This document shows positions 16,867 to 26,516 of a DNA stretch of 64,000 bases, in pieces. The notes beneath the pieces were generated by a model. It was not told the DNA's origin. It did no database searches and saw nothing but the letters and a program-made list of their open reading frames with translations. Within the stretch, counting starts at the first letter, position 1. Each line of letters starts with the position of its first letter. Source of the stretch: an uncultured Candidatus Saccharibacteria bacterium (GTDB lineage: Bacteria; Patescibacteria; Saccharimonadia; Saccharimonadales; UBA6022). Position numbers and translations under genes: made by a program. Where the stretch lies: NCBI GenBank assembly GCA_946886125.1, contig CAMPHY010000002.1, positions 1 to 64,000 on the forward strand, read 5' to 3'.

Positions 16867-17883
16867 TTAGCGTTGAATTGAACGGCCAACATCCGCGACC
16901 AGTTCAACGAGACGGTTTGAATAACCCCATTCATTGTCATACCACACCATAATTTTGGCTAAGTTTCCGCCTACTACTTTTGTCAGCGCTAAGTCGACCA
17001 CACCAGAGTGACTGTTGCCGATATAATCCCGACTAACAAGTGGCTCGTCGCTTACACCAAGAATACCTTGGTAAAATGGCTCTTTCGACGCTTTTGTAAA
17101 TGCTTCATTAATTTCTTCGGGCGTCGTGTCTCGGCCTAACAGCACCGTGATATCGCTGATTGACACAACGGGGGTAGGAACCCGGATGCTCAAACCGTCA
17201 AATTTACCCGTTAACTGCGGCAACGTCTTCGTCACTGCAATAGCCGCACCGGTACTCGTTGGAACCATATTTTCAGCGGCATTACGGCCTTCACGCACAT
17301 CTTTTGCTGGTGCATCCTGGAGTGCCTGACTTGCCGTATAGCTATGTACGGTTGTAAGTAATGATTTTTCGACACCAAATGAGGCATCTAAAATCGCCAT
17401 TACCGCACCAAGTGAATTAGTCGTACAACTAGCATTACTAATCACACTACTAGCACCCTCAATCTTATCTTCATTCACTCCTAGTACGATCGTGTCGACG
17501 CCATCGCTCTTACTTGGACCAGAAATAACGACACGCTTTGCGCCAGCCGTAATGTGCATTTCAGCATCTTCTTTTTTTGTGAAGCGGCCGGTTGACTCAA
17601 TTACCAAATCAACACCTTCGCTCGCCCATGGCAATGCCGCAGGATCGCGCTCGGCTAATACCTTGACGTGCTTACCGTCAACGATAATACCAGCTTCATC
17701 ATAACTTACTTCGTGATGATAGGTCCCGTAGTTACTGTCATGCTTCAATAAGTACGCTAGTGTTTTTGTATCAGTCAAATCATTAATAGCTACGATCTTT
17801 ACATCGCTACGTTCAAACGCAATTTTAAATGCGTTTCGGCCAATTCGACCAAACCCATTAATGGCAATAGTTGTCACGCTCAT
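16867..17883 (-). CDS. gap: glyceraldehyde-3-phosphate dehydrogenase
   Basis: 338 residues. NAD-binding INGFGRIGR at the N-terminus with IND near residue 34 (Asp typical of NAD preference), the catalytic Cys153 in SNASCTTNSL, and the His in TVHSYTASQ. It oxidises glyceraldehyde-3-phosphate to 1,3-bisphosphoglycerate. Own transcription unit: a TATACT box at 17931-17936, a leader of about 40 nt and AAGGAG 10 nt before the ATG, so unlike rpiB it has a conventional ribosome site. A strong terminator follows. Confidence 0.97.
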   Translation of the reverse strand: MSVTTIAINGFGRIGRNAFKIAFERSDVKIVAINDLTDTKTLAYLLKHDSNYGTYHHEVSYDEAGIIVDGKHVKVLAERDPAALPWASEGVDLVIESTGRFTKKEDAEMHITAGAKRVVISGPSKSDGVDTIVLGVNEDKIEGASSVISNASCTTNSLGAVMAILDASFGVEKSLLTTVHSYTASQALQDAPAKDVREGRNAAENMVPTSTGAAIAVTKTLPQLTGKFDGLSIRVPTPVVSISDITVLLGRDTTPEEINEAFTKASKEPFYQGILGVSDEPLVSRDYIGNSHSGVVDLALTKVVGGNLAKIMVWYDNEWGYSNRLVELVADVGRSIQR

Positions 17884-18000
17884 TAAATTCCCACTCCTTT
17901 TTTACTAAGCTTTAGCATTTATCTGTTAGTATATACTGTTCTCTGTCTCAGCGCAAAATCATAAAAATAAACCACTGTATCACGCTGATTCGTTTTACTT

Positions 18001-18006
18001 TATACT
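18001..18006 (+). promoter_or_regulatory. -10 box of rel
   Basis: TATACT 10 nt before the rel ATG, leaving a leader of about 4 nt and no ribosome site. Confidence 0.5.
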
Positions 18007-18016
18007 ATAAAAGACG

Positions 18017-19555
18017 ATGAAAAAGAGTGAGTTACTATCCCGCGCCCAGCCTCATTACGACGAAGATACACTTCTCGAACTCGAACACGCCATTGATTTT
18101 GCTACTAAAGCACATAAAGGCCAGAAACGAAAAAGTGGTGAACCATATATCATCCACCCTCTTCATGTTGCGGATACGCTCATCGAATGGGGTATGGACA
18201 TCGACACCATTCTTGCAGGAGTACTGCACGATACCGTTGAAGATACTACTGCAACACTAGATGAGATTGAAAACTTATTTGGACGTGATGTCGCTTTTTT
18301 AGTGGACGGCGTCACTAAAGTGTCGCAAGCCCGTGCAGGAATGCGCGATCTTGCGAGCTATTTACCGCAAACAAAAGATAATTTATCAAAGCTTTTAATT
18401 GCCGTAGGGCAAGATGTGCGGGTGATTATTATTAAACTGGCCGATCGCTTACATAATCTCTCGACGCTCCAGCACATGAAACCAGAGAAGCAAACGAAAA
18501 TTGCGCGTGAAAGTCTTGAAGTATTTGCGCCAATGGCTGATCGTCTCGGTATGGGTCGAGTGCGTATGCAAATCGAAGAACTAGCCTTTAGCTACCTTGA
18601 TCCAGCTGAATTTAAAAGACTAAAAAGCCTTATGCAAAAGCGACTTGGCAAAAGTACCAGAAAATTAGGTATCGTCCGCCATGAAGTCGAGGTTGAACTT
18701 TCCAAGCAAGGTATTAAAGTCGAGGTCAACGGACGCGTCAAAAGCATCTACAGCTTACATAAGAAGCTAATGAAAGTTGATGGCAACATTGATGATATTT
18801 ACGACCTCATGGCTCTGCGTATTGTTGTCGAAACAAAAGAAGATTGTTACCGGGTGCTTGGAGTACTCCATGGCATGTATCAGCCAATGATTAGCCGTAT
18901 TAAGGACTATATTGCTATTCCAAAACCAAATGGATATCAAAGTTTACATACGACAGTTATTACCCCAAATAAGCAAATTGTTGAATTTCAAATTCGTACA
19001 TACGATATGCATAATTATGCCGAGCGTGGCCTTGCGGCAAGTTTTCACTATCATGAGCAAAAAAGTTCAAAAACCTACATCAAGAAACGCTCAGAAACGA
19101 CCAATTTACCAGCCCAACTCCAATGGATTACTCAGTTGCAAGAAATTGCACAACGTCTACGTTCTGGTGAGGATATTTCGCACGACCAGCTAAATATTGA
19201 TTTGTTCGGAAATCGGATATTTGTCTACTCCCCCAAAGGAGATTTATACAATCTCCCCGAAGGTGCCCTGCCGCTTGACTTTGCCTATTTAGTTCATAGT
19301 GATATTGGCAAACATGCCTACAGTTTTCGTGTAAATGGCAATATCCATGCTTTTGATAAACCTCTTTCAAACGGCGATGTTGTCGAAGTAGTGACCCGAA
19401 AACTGTCACAGCCCAAACAAGCTTGGCAGGAGCTCGTCACTACTACACATGCGCGCGCTAAACTCCGAGCGCACCTGCGTCAGCTTGGTATAATTGAAAC
19501 AATTAGCGGTGCAGCCGCGATTATTCGCGACAAAGCTAGTCGGAAGAAAAAGTAA
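18017..19555 (+). CDS. rel: bifunctional (p)ppGpp synthetase/hydrolase (short Rel)
   Basis: 512 residues. N-terminal HD hydrolase domain with HKGQKRKSGEPYI, AGVLHDTVEDT and KLADRLHNL; synthetase domain with RIKDYIAIPKPNGYQSLHTTV; then a TGS domain (DLFGNRIFVYSPKGDLYNL). The protein stops soon after TGS, so the zinc-finger and ACT domains of full-length Rel/SpoT (~730 aa) are missing. Both catalytic centres look intact, so it should make and break the alarmone; loss of the C-terminal regulatory part suggests altered ribosome control. Monocistronic, ended by a hairpin. Confidence 0.92.
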   Translation: MKKSELLSRAQPHYDEDTLLELEHAIDFATKAHKGQKRKSGEPYIIHPLHVADTLIEWGMDIDTILAGVLHDTVEDTTATLDEIENLFGRDVAFLVDGVTKVSQARAGMRDLASYLPQTKDNLSKLLIAVGQDVRVIIIKLADRLHNLSTLQHMKPEKQTKIARESLEVFAPMADRLGMGRVRMQIEELAFSYLDPAEFKRLKSLMQKRLGKSTRKLGIVRHEVEVELSKQGIKVEVNGRVKSIYSLHKKLMKVDGNIDDIYDLMALRIVVETKEDCYRVLGVLHGMYQPMISRIKDYIAIPKPNGYQSLHTTVITPNKQIVEFQIRTYDMHNYAERGLAASFHYHEQKSSKTYIKKRSETTNLPAQLQWITQLQEIAQRLRSGEDISHDQLNIDLFGNRIFVYSPKGDLYNLPEGALPLDFAYLVHSDIGKHAYSFRVNGNIHAFDKPLSNGDVVEVVTRKLSQPKQAWQELVTTTHARAKLRAHLRQLGIIETISGAAAIIRDKASRKKK

Positions 19556-19581
19556 CCAGCTAGATTAGCTGGTTACTTTTT
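19552..19581. terminator. bidirectional terminator between rel and NUDIX gene
   Basis: Stem GTAACCAGC/GCTGGTTAC followed by a T run on the plus strand; it overlaps the last codons of the convergent NUDIX gene. Confidence 0.8.
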
Positions 19582-19988
19582 ATATATTCAACCGCACTTT
19601 TGTAAAACGGCCGAAGTTCATGAGTCTCTAGTAGCGTGTCGAAATCAACCCATTCATACGCTTCATGCTCCCAGCTTAGTCTCACTTCTGGGATTACGAC
19701 TAAGCTTACGAGATACAATAACTTACTGACAGATTTATTTTCGTCGCCATAGAATTTTGTTTCAGCATAAGCAAGACTCACATGTTTGGGATCAAGCACA
19801 ATCCCGGTCTCCTCGTACACCTCACGAATAGCTGCTGTATGCTCAGATTCACCCAAGTCTACTAGTCCCCCAGGGAAATCTGGCTTATGTGCTTTTTCGG
19901 GGTGTTCTTTATATTCACCCGTAGTAAGTATCAGTGCTTCTCGTTCTTGATTTAATATCAATACTTTTGCGACCGACTCACGCTCCAT
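19560..19988 (-). CDS. NUDIX hydrolase
   Basis: 142 residues with an intact NUDIX box GLVDLGESEHTAAIREVYEE-TG (GX5EX7REUXEEXGU) at about residues 41-63. The family removes a nucleoside-diphosphate-linked group; the substrate is unknown. The preceding PDFPGG and the C-terminal WVDFDTLLE are standard. Directly follows the pyrophosphatase gene (1 nt gap), a sensible pairing because NUDIX reactions release phosphate or pyrophosphate products. Confidence 0.88.
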   Translation of the reverse strand: MERESVAKVLILNQEREALILTTGEYKEHPEKAHKPDFPGGLVDLGESEHTAAIREVYEETGIVLDPKHVSLAYAETKFYGDENKSVSKLLYLVSLVVIPEVRLSWEHEAYEWVDFDTLLETHELRPFYKSAVEYIKSNQLI

Positions 19989-19989
19989 A

Positions 19990-20520
19990 CTAGCGATTAT
20001 TCCAGCGCTCGATACAATCAGCCAGAATTTGCTTAGCTTCGGTTACGTCACCCCAACCCTTAACAATAGTAGTACCGGGCTTTTTTAGGTCTTTGTAGTG
20101 TGAGAAGTGATACTCTACTTGCTTCATCCAGCTACCAGGAATATCATCGAGTGAGTTAATAGTATTGCCGTTATGACGATCATCGGCTGGAACCACTACG
20201 AGCTTATCGTCAATCTCGCCATCATCTTCAAAGCGCATGACGCCAATGATTTTACCTTCAAAGAATACGCCAGTTGCAATTGGCTCGTGGCAAATCGTCA
20301 AAACATCTAGTTCGTCACCATCTTCATCAAGTGTCTGAGGAACGAATCCGTAGTTCATTGGCTTTACAAATAGTGCTGGCTCAACACGATCAAGCTGCAT
20401 GACAGCAAGATCGCGATTCCATTCAACTTTTAACGATGACCCCATCGGGATCTCATTAACAACATTAACGATTCCCGCTTCAACATCACCTGGTGTCAAT
20501 ATTTTATTAAAATCAGCCAT
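19990..20520 (-). CDS. ppa: inorganic pyrophosphatase
   Basis: Family I soluble pyrophosphatase, 176 residues. Visible are MNYGFVPQTL, DEDGDELDVL (metal-binding acidic cluster matching DxDPxD, with Glu for Pro) and VPADDRHN, plus KGWGDVTEAKQIL near the end. Drives biosynthetic reactions by hydrolysing pyrophosphate. AGGAG lies about 6 nt before the ATG. Operon with the NUDIX gene. Confidence 0.95.
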   Translation of the reverse strand: MADFNKILTPGDVEAGIVNVVNEIPMGSSLKVEWNRDLAVMQLDRVEPALFVKPMNYGFVPQTLDEDGDELDVLTICHEPIATGVFFEGKIIGVMRFEDDGEIDDKLVVVPADDRHNGNTINSLDDIPGSWMKQVEYHFSHYKDLKKPGTTIVKGWGDVTEAKQILADCIERWNNR

Positions 20521-20581
20521 ATAAGTATCTCCTAAAGTTTGCTCCCTACATCATAACAAATCTGATATGATGAGAGCAACG

Positions 20582-21280
20582 ATGTTAGTAATTGGTCACA
20601 GGGGCGCTGCTGGTTTAGCGCCTGAAAATAGCATAGAGGCTCTAAGGGCCGGCATGGAAGCTGGAGCTGACATGCTTGAATTTGATATTCGCCTGACCAA
20701 AGACCTGGTGCCAGTACTCATTCATGACTGGCGACTACTCCGCACCCACCATAATTCAGCCGCCATCAGCCAATTAACACTTAAGGAGCTTCGCAGTCAA
20801 ACAGAACACCAGCCAATTTCTACACTCGATGAAGTGCTTGACGAATTTTTTGGTGTGATTATGCTTAATATTGAGTGCAAAAGCCGTGGTGCAGGAGAAG
20901 TGGCCGCTAAGCTGATCGCCGAGCAATATGTGAAAAAAGATGATGACTGGGATAACATTATTTTCTCGTCATTTAAAGGTAGTGAGCTTGCAGTAATCCG
21001 CAAAATGAGCCAACACGCCAACCTCGCCCTTTTGCACAATAGAAATCCTTTCATATTCATTGCATACCACCGTCAACTCCGCCTTACTGCCGTAGGCTTT
21101 CACCGGCTATATACTAATATGTTCGCTCTTGAAATTGCTCGGCGCGCTGGTTTGTTTACGTACGTCTATACGGTCAATCGCCCACGTGCAGCGCTACTTC
21201 TGGCAGAAGAGGGTATTGATGGTGTTGTCACTGATCACCCAAATCGGATTCTTGCCGAAGTACAAAAAAAGAGCGCCTAG
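20582..21280 (+). CDS. glycerophosphodiester phosphodiesterase
   Basis: 232 residues, GDPD TIM barrel. MLVIGHRGAAGLAPENSIEA gives the catalytic His-Arg and Glu-Asn pairs; MLEFDIRLTKDLVPVLIHDW gives metal-binding Glu/Asp and the second His; LNIECKS and GVVTDHPNRIL complete the pattern. It hydrolyses glycerophosphodiesters to glycerol-3-phosphate; no signal peptide, so probably cytoplasmic. Start at 20582 rather than 20567 because the earlier ATGs overlap the TATGAT box (20566-20571). Confidence 0.92.
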   Translation: MLVIGHRGAAGLAPENSIEALRAGMEAGADMLEFDIRLTKDLVPVLIHDWRLLRTHHNSAAISQLTLKELRSQTEHQPISTLDEVLDEFFGVIMLNIECKSRGAGEVAAKLIAEQYVKKDDDWDNIIFSSFKGSELAVIRKMSQHANLALLHNRNPFIFIAYHRQLRLTAVGFHRLYTNMFALEIARRAGLFTYVYTVNRPRAALLLAEEGIDGVVTDHPNRILAEVQKKSA

Positions 21281-21293
21281 CTGCGCTCTTTTT
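21266..21293. terminator. bidirectional terminator between GDPD and trxB
   Basis: Stem AAAAAGAGCGC/GCGCTCTTTTT overlapping the ends of both convergent genes. Confidence 0.85.
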
Positions 21294-22215
21294 GATCGAG
21301 ATATTCTCGTATACTGAGTGCGGCGCTCGCGCCTTCTCCGACTGCACTGGCAATCTGCATTGTCGCACCACTACGTACGTCACCACTCGCATAGACTCCT
21401 GGTATAGATGTTTCTAGCTGCTCATTAGTCTTAACAAGCCCCTGCTCATCTAACTCAACACCGCTACCGGCAAGAAAACCAGTATTTGGCTTAAGGCCAA
21501 CAAACACAAAGACACCATCGGTTTCAAAAGATACCTCTTGCTCGTCTTTTTGCGCACTCACAGACGTAATTTTTCCATCTGTCGCCACAATCTCTTTTGT
21601 TGTTGTTTTCAAATGAATAGTAATTTTACCTTCATCTACGCTTTTTTGAAGCTCGTGCTGCAATACTTCGCTGGCTTTAATAGAGCTTCGAACCAGTAAG
21701 TCAATGTGCGTCGTAAAACGCGTAAGAAATAATGCCTCTTGTACTGCCGAGTTGCCACCGCCAATCACTACTAATCGCTTATCACGATAAAATGCACCGT
21801 CACACGTCGCACAGTAATGTACACCGCGACCATAATATTCGGCCTCACCTGGGACGCCAATCTTACTATAGTCACTGCCTGTCGCAATCAGCACCGTTTT
21901 AGCACGCACTTCTTGTCCGTCAACAACTACCACTTTTACGTCACCTTCATCACGTAGTGCTGACACATCACCAAACTCAATATCGGTTCCAAATCGTTCA
22001 GCCTGAGCCTGCAACTGACCCGCCAACGTCATTCCTTCAATACCATCCGGAAAGCCTGGGTAATTATCGACTTTGTCGGTAATCGCCGCCATACCGCCGA
22101 TTACTCCTTTTTCATAGACAACCGTATCAATATCTTCGCGAGTCGTATATACAGCAGCGGCAAGCGCACTCGGACCAGCACCAATCATAATCACATCGCG
22201 TATTTTTTGTTCCAT
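21277..22215 (-). CDS. trxB: thioredoxin-disulfide reductase
   Basis: 312 residues. FAD-binding IGAGPSALAAAVY, redox-active CATC (Cys135/Cys138), NADPH-binding GGGNSAVQEA and the C-terminal GVYASGDVRSGATMQIASAVGEGA are all present. It moves electrons from NADPH to thioredoxin. Two nt after the FKBP-type isomerase gene and probably co-transcribed; both proteins serve folding and redox care. Confidence 0.93.
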   Translation of the reverse strand: MEQKIRDVIMIGAGPSALAAAVYTTREDIDTVVYEKGVIGGMAAITDKVDNYPGFPDGIEGMTLAGQLQAQAERFGTDIEFGDVSALRDEGDVKVVVVDGQEVRAKTVLIATGSDYSKIGVPGEAEYYGRGVHYCATCDGAFYRDKRLVVIGGGNSAVQEALFLTRFTTHIDLLVRSSIKASEVLQHELQKSVDEGKITIHLKTTTKEIVATDGKITSVSAQKDEQEVSFETDGVFVFVGLKPNTGFLAGSGVELDEQGLVKTNEQLETSIPGVYASGDVRSGATMQIASAVGEGASAALSIREYLDQKERS

Positions 22216-22217
22216 CG

Positions 22218-22850
22218 CTACTGCCCCAATCCGCTTAAGTCTGGTACGGGTATTTCTTCTACTTTAGGAATGATCATAACGATAAACTTTAACGGAGTGT
22301 TGGGAGGAATATTATCACCCTGCCCTTGTTCTCCATATGCCTGTTCAGCTGGAATCGTAAGCAGGCGTACGCCACCAGTCTTCATACCAACTACGCCCTC
22401 ATTCCAGCCCTCAATTAGATTCCCGCCCGCAATCGGTGCCTTTAAACTTTCGCCATCAAACGAGCTGTCAAATACCTCTCCTTGAGGATTCCAACCAATA
22501 TAGTATGCACTGTATTCACTATCCTTAGTGATCACTTCGCCACTGCCGATCTTGAGATCTTTCGTTTCAAGTTTTGTCACATCGGCCTTATCGAATTCCG
22601 CTGGTACAGATTCGTATTGCGAGAATTCGTCATAGTATCTTTCAGATAATTCAGTCGCCTGAGCCGTAACCTGCTCCTGGTATGCATCAAGTGACTCTTG
22701 ATACTGTGCGTACTGCTCTTGAGCTCTCGCTTGATCCGCTTGTTGATTTTTCGGAGCCAAAATCATGACAGCAAAGCTACCAATTGTTCCGAATACGAGC
22801 GCACCAGCAATTATCCAAATGCCAATACGTTGCGTTGTTTTTGTTGCCAT
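22218..22850 (-). CDS. membrane-anchored FKBP-type peptidyl-prolyl isomerase
   Basis: 210 residues from ATG at 22850. N-terminal membrane anchor (about residues 9-30), a helical, glutamine-rich linker, then an FKBP domain: LKIGSGEVITKDSEYSAYYIGW, GEVFDSSFDG, LIEGWNEGVVGMKTGGVRLLTIP, AYGEQGQGDNIPPNTPLKF. It should speed proline isomerisation of exported proteins at the outer face of the membrane. GGGAG lies 11 nt upstream and TATAAT near 22900, so this gene has a leader with a ribosome site. Confidence 0.9.
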   Translation of the reverse strand: MATKTTQRIGIWIIAGALVFGTIGSFAVMILAPKNQQADQARAQEQYAQYQESLDAYQEQVTAQATELSERYYDEFSQYESVPAEFDKADVTKLETKDLKIGSGEVITKDSEYSAYYIGWNPQGEVFDSSFDGESLKAPIAGGNLIEGWNEGVVGMKTGGVRLLTIPAEQAYGEQGQGDNIPPNTPLKFIVMIIPKVEEIPVPDLSGLGQ

Positions 22851-23040
22851 CTTAAATAAGACTCCCTCTCTATGATCCAATATAGTTATTGCAATTATAC
22901 CATTTCTCGTAACCGTTCCATAGGCAATTCAGGGAGTGATAACGCTTATCTTTGACTTCTTTACACAATTCACCTATAACAACATACAGATTAGCGTCAT
23001 TCGACGACTAGTGTACCTTTCAGTTTCCATAGGAGTAACC

Positions 23041-24021
23041 ATGAAGCATTTCAGTGAACCCCACAATACTGCACGTATTGCGATTCACATTATAGCCGCA
23101 GGAATAACAGCGTTGTTGCTGCTTGTTGTATTTGAAAGCGTACCTGTGAACGTCATGATCGAGCTCATCATCTTCATTGTAGTTGAGCTTGCTGTATTTG
23201 TTATCAGTCATTACTGTCTGGTGACACACCTGCCGTCCGTTGAGATCCCACCTAAGCCGCGAACTTTGCCAACAATTTCGAAACGGAAACTTGGTAGTGC
23301 TATTGAGCTAAGTGCTTTTTCTGCAAAAAGAATCAACGAGAAAATAATTGGTATTCAAGATTGGGAGGCAACGTTTGAGCAACGTAAACCATTGCTCGAA
23401 TTATTTCTTCAAATTGAAAAACGCGAGCGTACTAGTAAAAATGTCCGTAAGCGCGGTGTATTTCGTCAACAGAAAGGTGAGTTAAGCAAAAAGAGTACAC
23501 TATACGAAGAGCTCTTTTACGTACTAATAAGCCTATTGGCGACGGTGTTGAGTTTCTGGCTAATCGCTCCCCTCTCCGCCCACCTCGAGTTTGGCGCATT
23601 GCTGCCACCGCTCATTGGTTTTATTGCTTTATGTTGGGCATTAACTAAGCTGTATAAAAAATGGGGGCGCGTTTATTACTACCGACTAATTGCCTTAAAG
23701 CAGTGCGATGAAGATGGCAACGTCGTCAATGCTCAACTTGTCGTTATCGATCAACCTCCCTATTTCAAAGGTGGCGGCGTTTATCCAATTGACTTTTCGC
23801 GCATTCGAATCGTTTACGGCGCAACCGTTAAAGACGCCGAAAAAGATGCGGACACTTGGCGTAGTAATCTTGCTGGAATGGTTCGCTATGAAGGTCTGAT
23901 TGTCGACACTTTTTCAGATAAAGATAAGGCACATAACTGGCTTGGACCTTTTTTCAATACACCTGAGCTTGTTGCAGAAATAAATTTTCTGAAAGATTCC
24001 GTGAGGTCAGAAGGATTATAA
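23041..24021 (+). CDS. membrane protein with two hydrophobic hairpins and a soluble C-terminal domain
   Basis: 326 residues from the ATG at 23041 (AGGAG 5 nt upstream; the frame opens earlier at 22936 but lacks a site there). Two membrane segments near residues 15-60, a basic cytoplasmic stretch of ~100 residues, two more near residues 165-205, then a beta-rich domain of ~110 residues (YYYRLIALKQCDEDGNVV, VVIDQPPYFKG) that resembles bacterial PH-like domains in layout. I do not recognise a family. Single gene with its own terminator. Confidence 0.7.
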   Translation: MKHFSEPHNTARIAIHIIAAGITALLLLVVFESVPVNVMIELIIFIVVELAVFVISHYCLVTHLPSVEIPPKPRTLPTISKRKLGSAIELSAFSAKRINEKIIGIQDWEATFEQRKPLLELFLQIEKRERTSKNVRKRGVFRQQKGELSKKSTLYEELFYVLISLLATVLSFWLIAPLSAHLEFGALLPPLIGFIALCWALTKLYKKWGRVYYYRLIALKQCDEDGNVVNAQLVVIDQPPYFKGGGVYPIDFSRIRIVYGATVKDAEKDADTWRSNLAGMVRYEGLIVDTFSDKDKAHNWLGPFFNTPELVAEINFLKDSVRSEGL

Positions 24022-24046
24022 CCTATGTAGAGACGCACGAAAGGAT

Positions 24047-24090
24047 AAAGGCCGAACACAGATTGAGTTATCTCTGTGTTCGGCCTTTTT
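24047..24090. terminator. strong terminator between membrane protein and DExH helicase genes
   Basis: 16-bp stem AAAGGCCGAACACAGA paired with TCTGTGTTCGGCCTTT, loop of about 10 nt; works for the plus-strand gene and, less clearly, for the convergent helicase. Confidence 0.85.
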
Positions 24091-24091
24091 G

Positions 24092-26410
24092 CTAATCACG
24101 ACGTCGATTAAACTTGCGCTTGTGCTGGGGGCGCCATGGACGACGCATGAAATGCCGCTTATCAGCATCTCGATGCGAGGTTCCCAGCTGCGCCATGAAA
24201 TTATTATCCATATACGTCTCAAGTTGCGAAAGCTTCTGCAATTCTGCACGCTGCTGCTTACTCAACGCATCAAGCGCGAGTTTACCATCTAGCACTGCGC
24301 GTACCCGCTGCTGTACAACACGAAGTGGAACGCCCGGGATGCGTCGACGATGTCTCACTTTGAGATCTTGTCGCTCTTTTTCCAGTCGAGCATGCACCCA
24401 TGCACCGTAGAGGTCACTAAACAAGCGACGATTACGCATTGTTGAATGGGTTACTGGTACGCCCGCACCTTCAACAACATGCCCGTTAAATGTTATGAGT
24501 TGACGTGTCGCCAACATGCCACGCTGGCTGTCAAAATACGTCTTTCCCGCCTTGATGGTAAATTGCTCAGGAGCAAGTTTTTCGAGCCATTCGGTTTTTA
24601 CGGCAGTTGCCCCTTGCACGAGATGGAGTGTCTCAAGACCGCCTTTTTGTGTGGGAATTTCAAGGTCAAACGGTGTCCCTGCAATTAGTTTCGGGTGCGC
24701 CACAACACTCCCACTTGATAATTCGCGCTGTTTTTTGCTGCTAATATGCGTTACTTTACCGTCTGATTGCACCGACCATAACTGATCTATTTGCCCGGCT
24801 ACAATACACCGCAACAGCGGCTCAAGCTCATCATCGGTTACTGGCGTGAGTGCTGTGGTGTCTATTCCTAAATCACGATCAAGCCGAGACATCACTTCTT
24901 GCGCCTTGGCAATATTTTTACCAATAATCCCAAGCTCCTCATATTCTTCTGGATCAATAGCTGGAAGCGCTAAGTAGACATCGTACTGCGCAATTAGATC
25001 CGATTGTGTTTGTTTTGTGTAGCGCCGCCAACCGCTAAAGCGCGTACTTCCTTTTACAATACCTCCTACTTCTTGCATCGCAATGATAGCAGCTAACTTT
25101 ACTTGTATAGATTTGTCATATTCGTCAGCTTCCACAAGCATTCGACCATAACTAGACTCTACCGGAAAGCGCTCCATGCGTCGTCCTATCGACGTCACTT
25201 CACCAGCTGACGTTAATGCTCCTAAACTTACGAGCGTTCGCTTGGCACGTTTTATCGCACGGATACTCGGGTCATGATAAAAATCAAGACGCTCAACATC
25301 AATTCCTACATTGGCGAGCCGTAGCGTAAGTCGATCTATATGCTTGCGCAAAATTTCCGGAATGGCGTATGCTGGTCGATCCTCAAAAGGAAGACACGGC
25401 ATATCATCAAGTGGCGCTAGGATATAAAGCCCCTCTTTAGTGCGTCCGGCACGGCCAGCACGCTGCATACAGTCAGCTTGAGAGACCTGTGCGATAAATA
25501 AACCTTCTACGCCATTTTGCACTTCACTCCGACGCTCTAATCCGGAATCAATCACTACATCGATGTCATCGATTGTCACACTAGTCTGCGCAATGTTGGT
25601 AGTTAAAATAACTTTACCATGTGGGTATGACGCAAATGCAAGCTGCTGAGCGCTCGCCTCTAATTGTCCATGCAACGGGATCACTGGCACGCCATACTGA
25701 GCAGCCTTTGCCTTTATCATTATGGCGACATTTTCAATCTCCGCCTTACCTGGCAAGAAAACCAACATGTTACTTGTGTCACCTTCGAGTTGCTGGTAGA
25801 TTTCCGAAATAATATCTTCACCCTGACGTTTTGTTACTTCGTAACTACGCCCAGCGACAGCTATTGTGGCCGCGCCCTCAAAATATTGAGCCAATAAATC
25901 AGCTTCAATAGTTGCACTCATCAACACAACTTTAAAGCGCGAGTCTTCCTGCGTACGTTTCTTAGCCCATGCAACAAGCACCTCCATGTTTTCATTCCAT
26001 TCATGAATTTCATCAAGGACTAAAATTTGCCGTTCGCCAGTACCACTACCTGTTATCTCACGTACCAGCTGGAGCCCATCGGTGCAATATAAAATAGCTG
26101 TGTCTGGCCCATCGTCACGCTCGTGCGCCGTACGATATCCAATTATTTCGTCTGAGTCCTTACCAGTTCTTAGCGCCCACTCTTCGCGTACGCGTCGCGA
26201 CAAATTACGTGCTGCAAGAATTCGCGGCTGGGTCACAATCACTTTTTTATAGCCATGTTCAGCCAGATATTGTGGCACTTGCGTACTTTTACCCGCACCA
26301 GTTTCGGCGGTAATTATTGTTACCTGATTGCTATCGACAGCTGATAATATCTCTTGCTGACGAGAATATACAGGAAGGTTATCGGAAAAGCCAGCATCAG
26401 ATATGGTCAT
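24092..26410 (-). CDS. DExH-box helicase of the HrpA/HrpB type
   Basis: 772 residues. Motif I AETGAGKSTQVPQ, motif II DEIHEW, motif III SATI, motif V TNIAQTSVTI and motif VI QRAGRAGR are in order; the winged-helix and ratchet (HA2) region follows (LNxGALTSAG-like: LGALTSAGEVTSIGRRM), then an OB-like region (SSGSVVAHPKLIAG). Such proteins remodel RNA or stalled ribosomes; HrpA is ~1300 aa and HrpB ~820 aa, so this is the shorter class. The C-terminus is very basic. TACAAT lies 6 nt before the ATG. Confidence 0.9.
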   Translation of the reverse strand: MTISDAGFSDNLPVYSRQQEILSAVDSNQVTIITAETGAGKSTQVPQYLAEHGYKKVIVTQPRILAARNLSRRVREEWALRTGKDSDEIIGYRTAHERDDGPDTAILYCTDGLQLVREITGSGTGERQILVLDEIHEWNENMEVLVAWAKKRTQEDSRFKVVLMSATIEADLLAQYFEGAATIAVAGRSYEVTKRQGEDIISEIYQQLEGDTSNMLVFLPGKAEIENVAIMIKAKAAQYGVPVIPLHGQLEASAQQLAFASYPHGKVILTTNIAQTSVTIDDIDVVIDSGLERRSEVQNGVEGLFIAQVSQADCMQRAGRAGRTKEGLYILAPLDDMPCLPFEDRPAYAIPEILRKHIDRLTLRLANVGIDVERLDFYHDPSIRAIKRAKRTLVSLGALTSAGEVTSIGRRMERFPVESSYGRMLVEADEYDKSIQVKLAAIIAMQEVGGIVKGSTRFSGWRRYTKQTQSDLIAQYDVYLALPAIDPEEYEELGIIGKNIAKAQEVMSRLDRDLGIDTTALTPVTDDELEPLLRCIVAGQIDQLWSVQSDGKVTHISSKKQRELSSGSVVAHPKLIAGTPFDLEIPTQKGGLETLHLVQGATAVKTEWLEKLAPEQFTIKAGKTYFDSQRGMLATRQLITFNGHVVEGAGVPVTHSTMRNRRLFSDLYGAWVHARLEKERQDLKVRHRRRIPGVPLRVVQQRVRAVLDGKLALDALSKQQRAELQKLSQLETYMDNNFMAQLGTSHRDADKRHFMRRPWRPQHKRKFNRRRD

Positions 26411-26416
26411 GGTACT

Positions 26417-26422
26417 ATTGTA
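26417..26422 (-). promoter_or_regulatory. -10 box of DExH helicase (leaderless start)
   Basis: TACAAT on the minus strand, 6 nt before the ATG. Confidence 0.5.
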
Positions 26423-26516
26423 CTACGAAATGATCGTGTTACGAGCCACGCTCGTATCGACGACTGGAGACAGTAAACAGGCTACTATCGTACTTTATGA
26501 TAATACGCCTATACCG

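Noticed and set aside
19128..19409. Minus-strand frame of 93 codons inside rel
   Set aside because: A shadow of the rel coding sequence; no promoter or homology.
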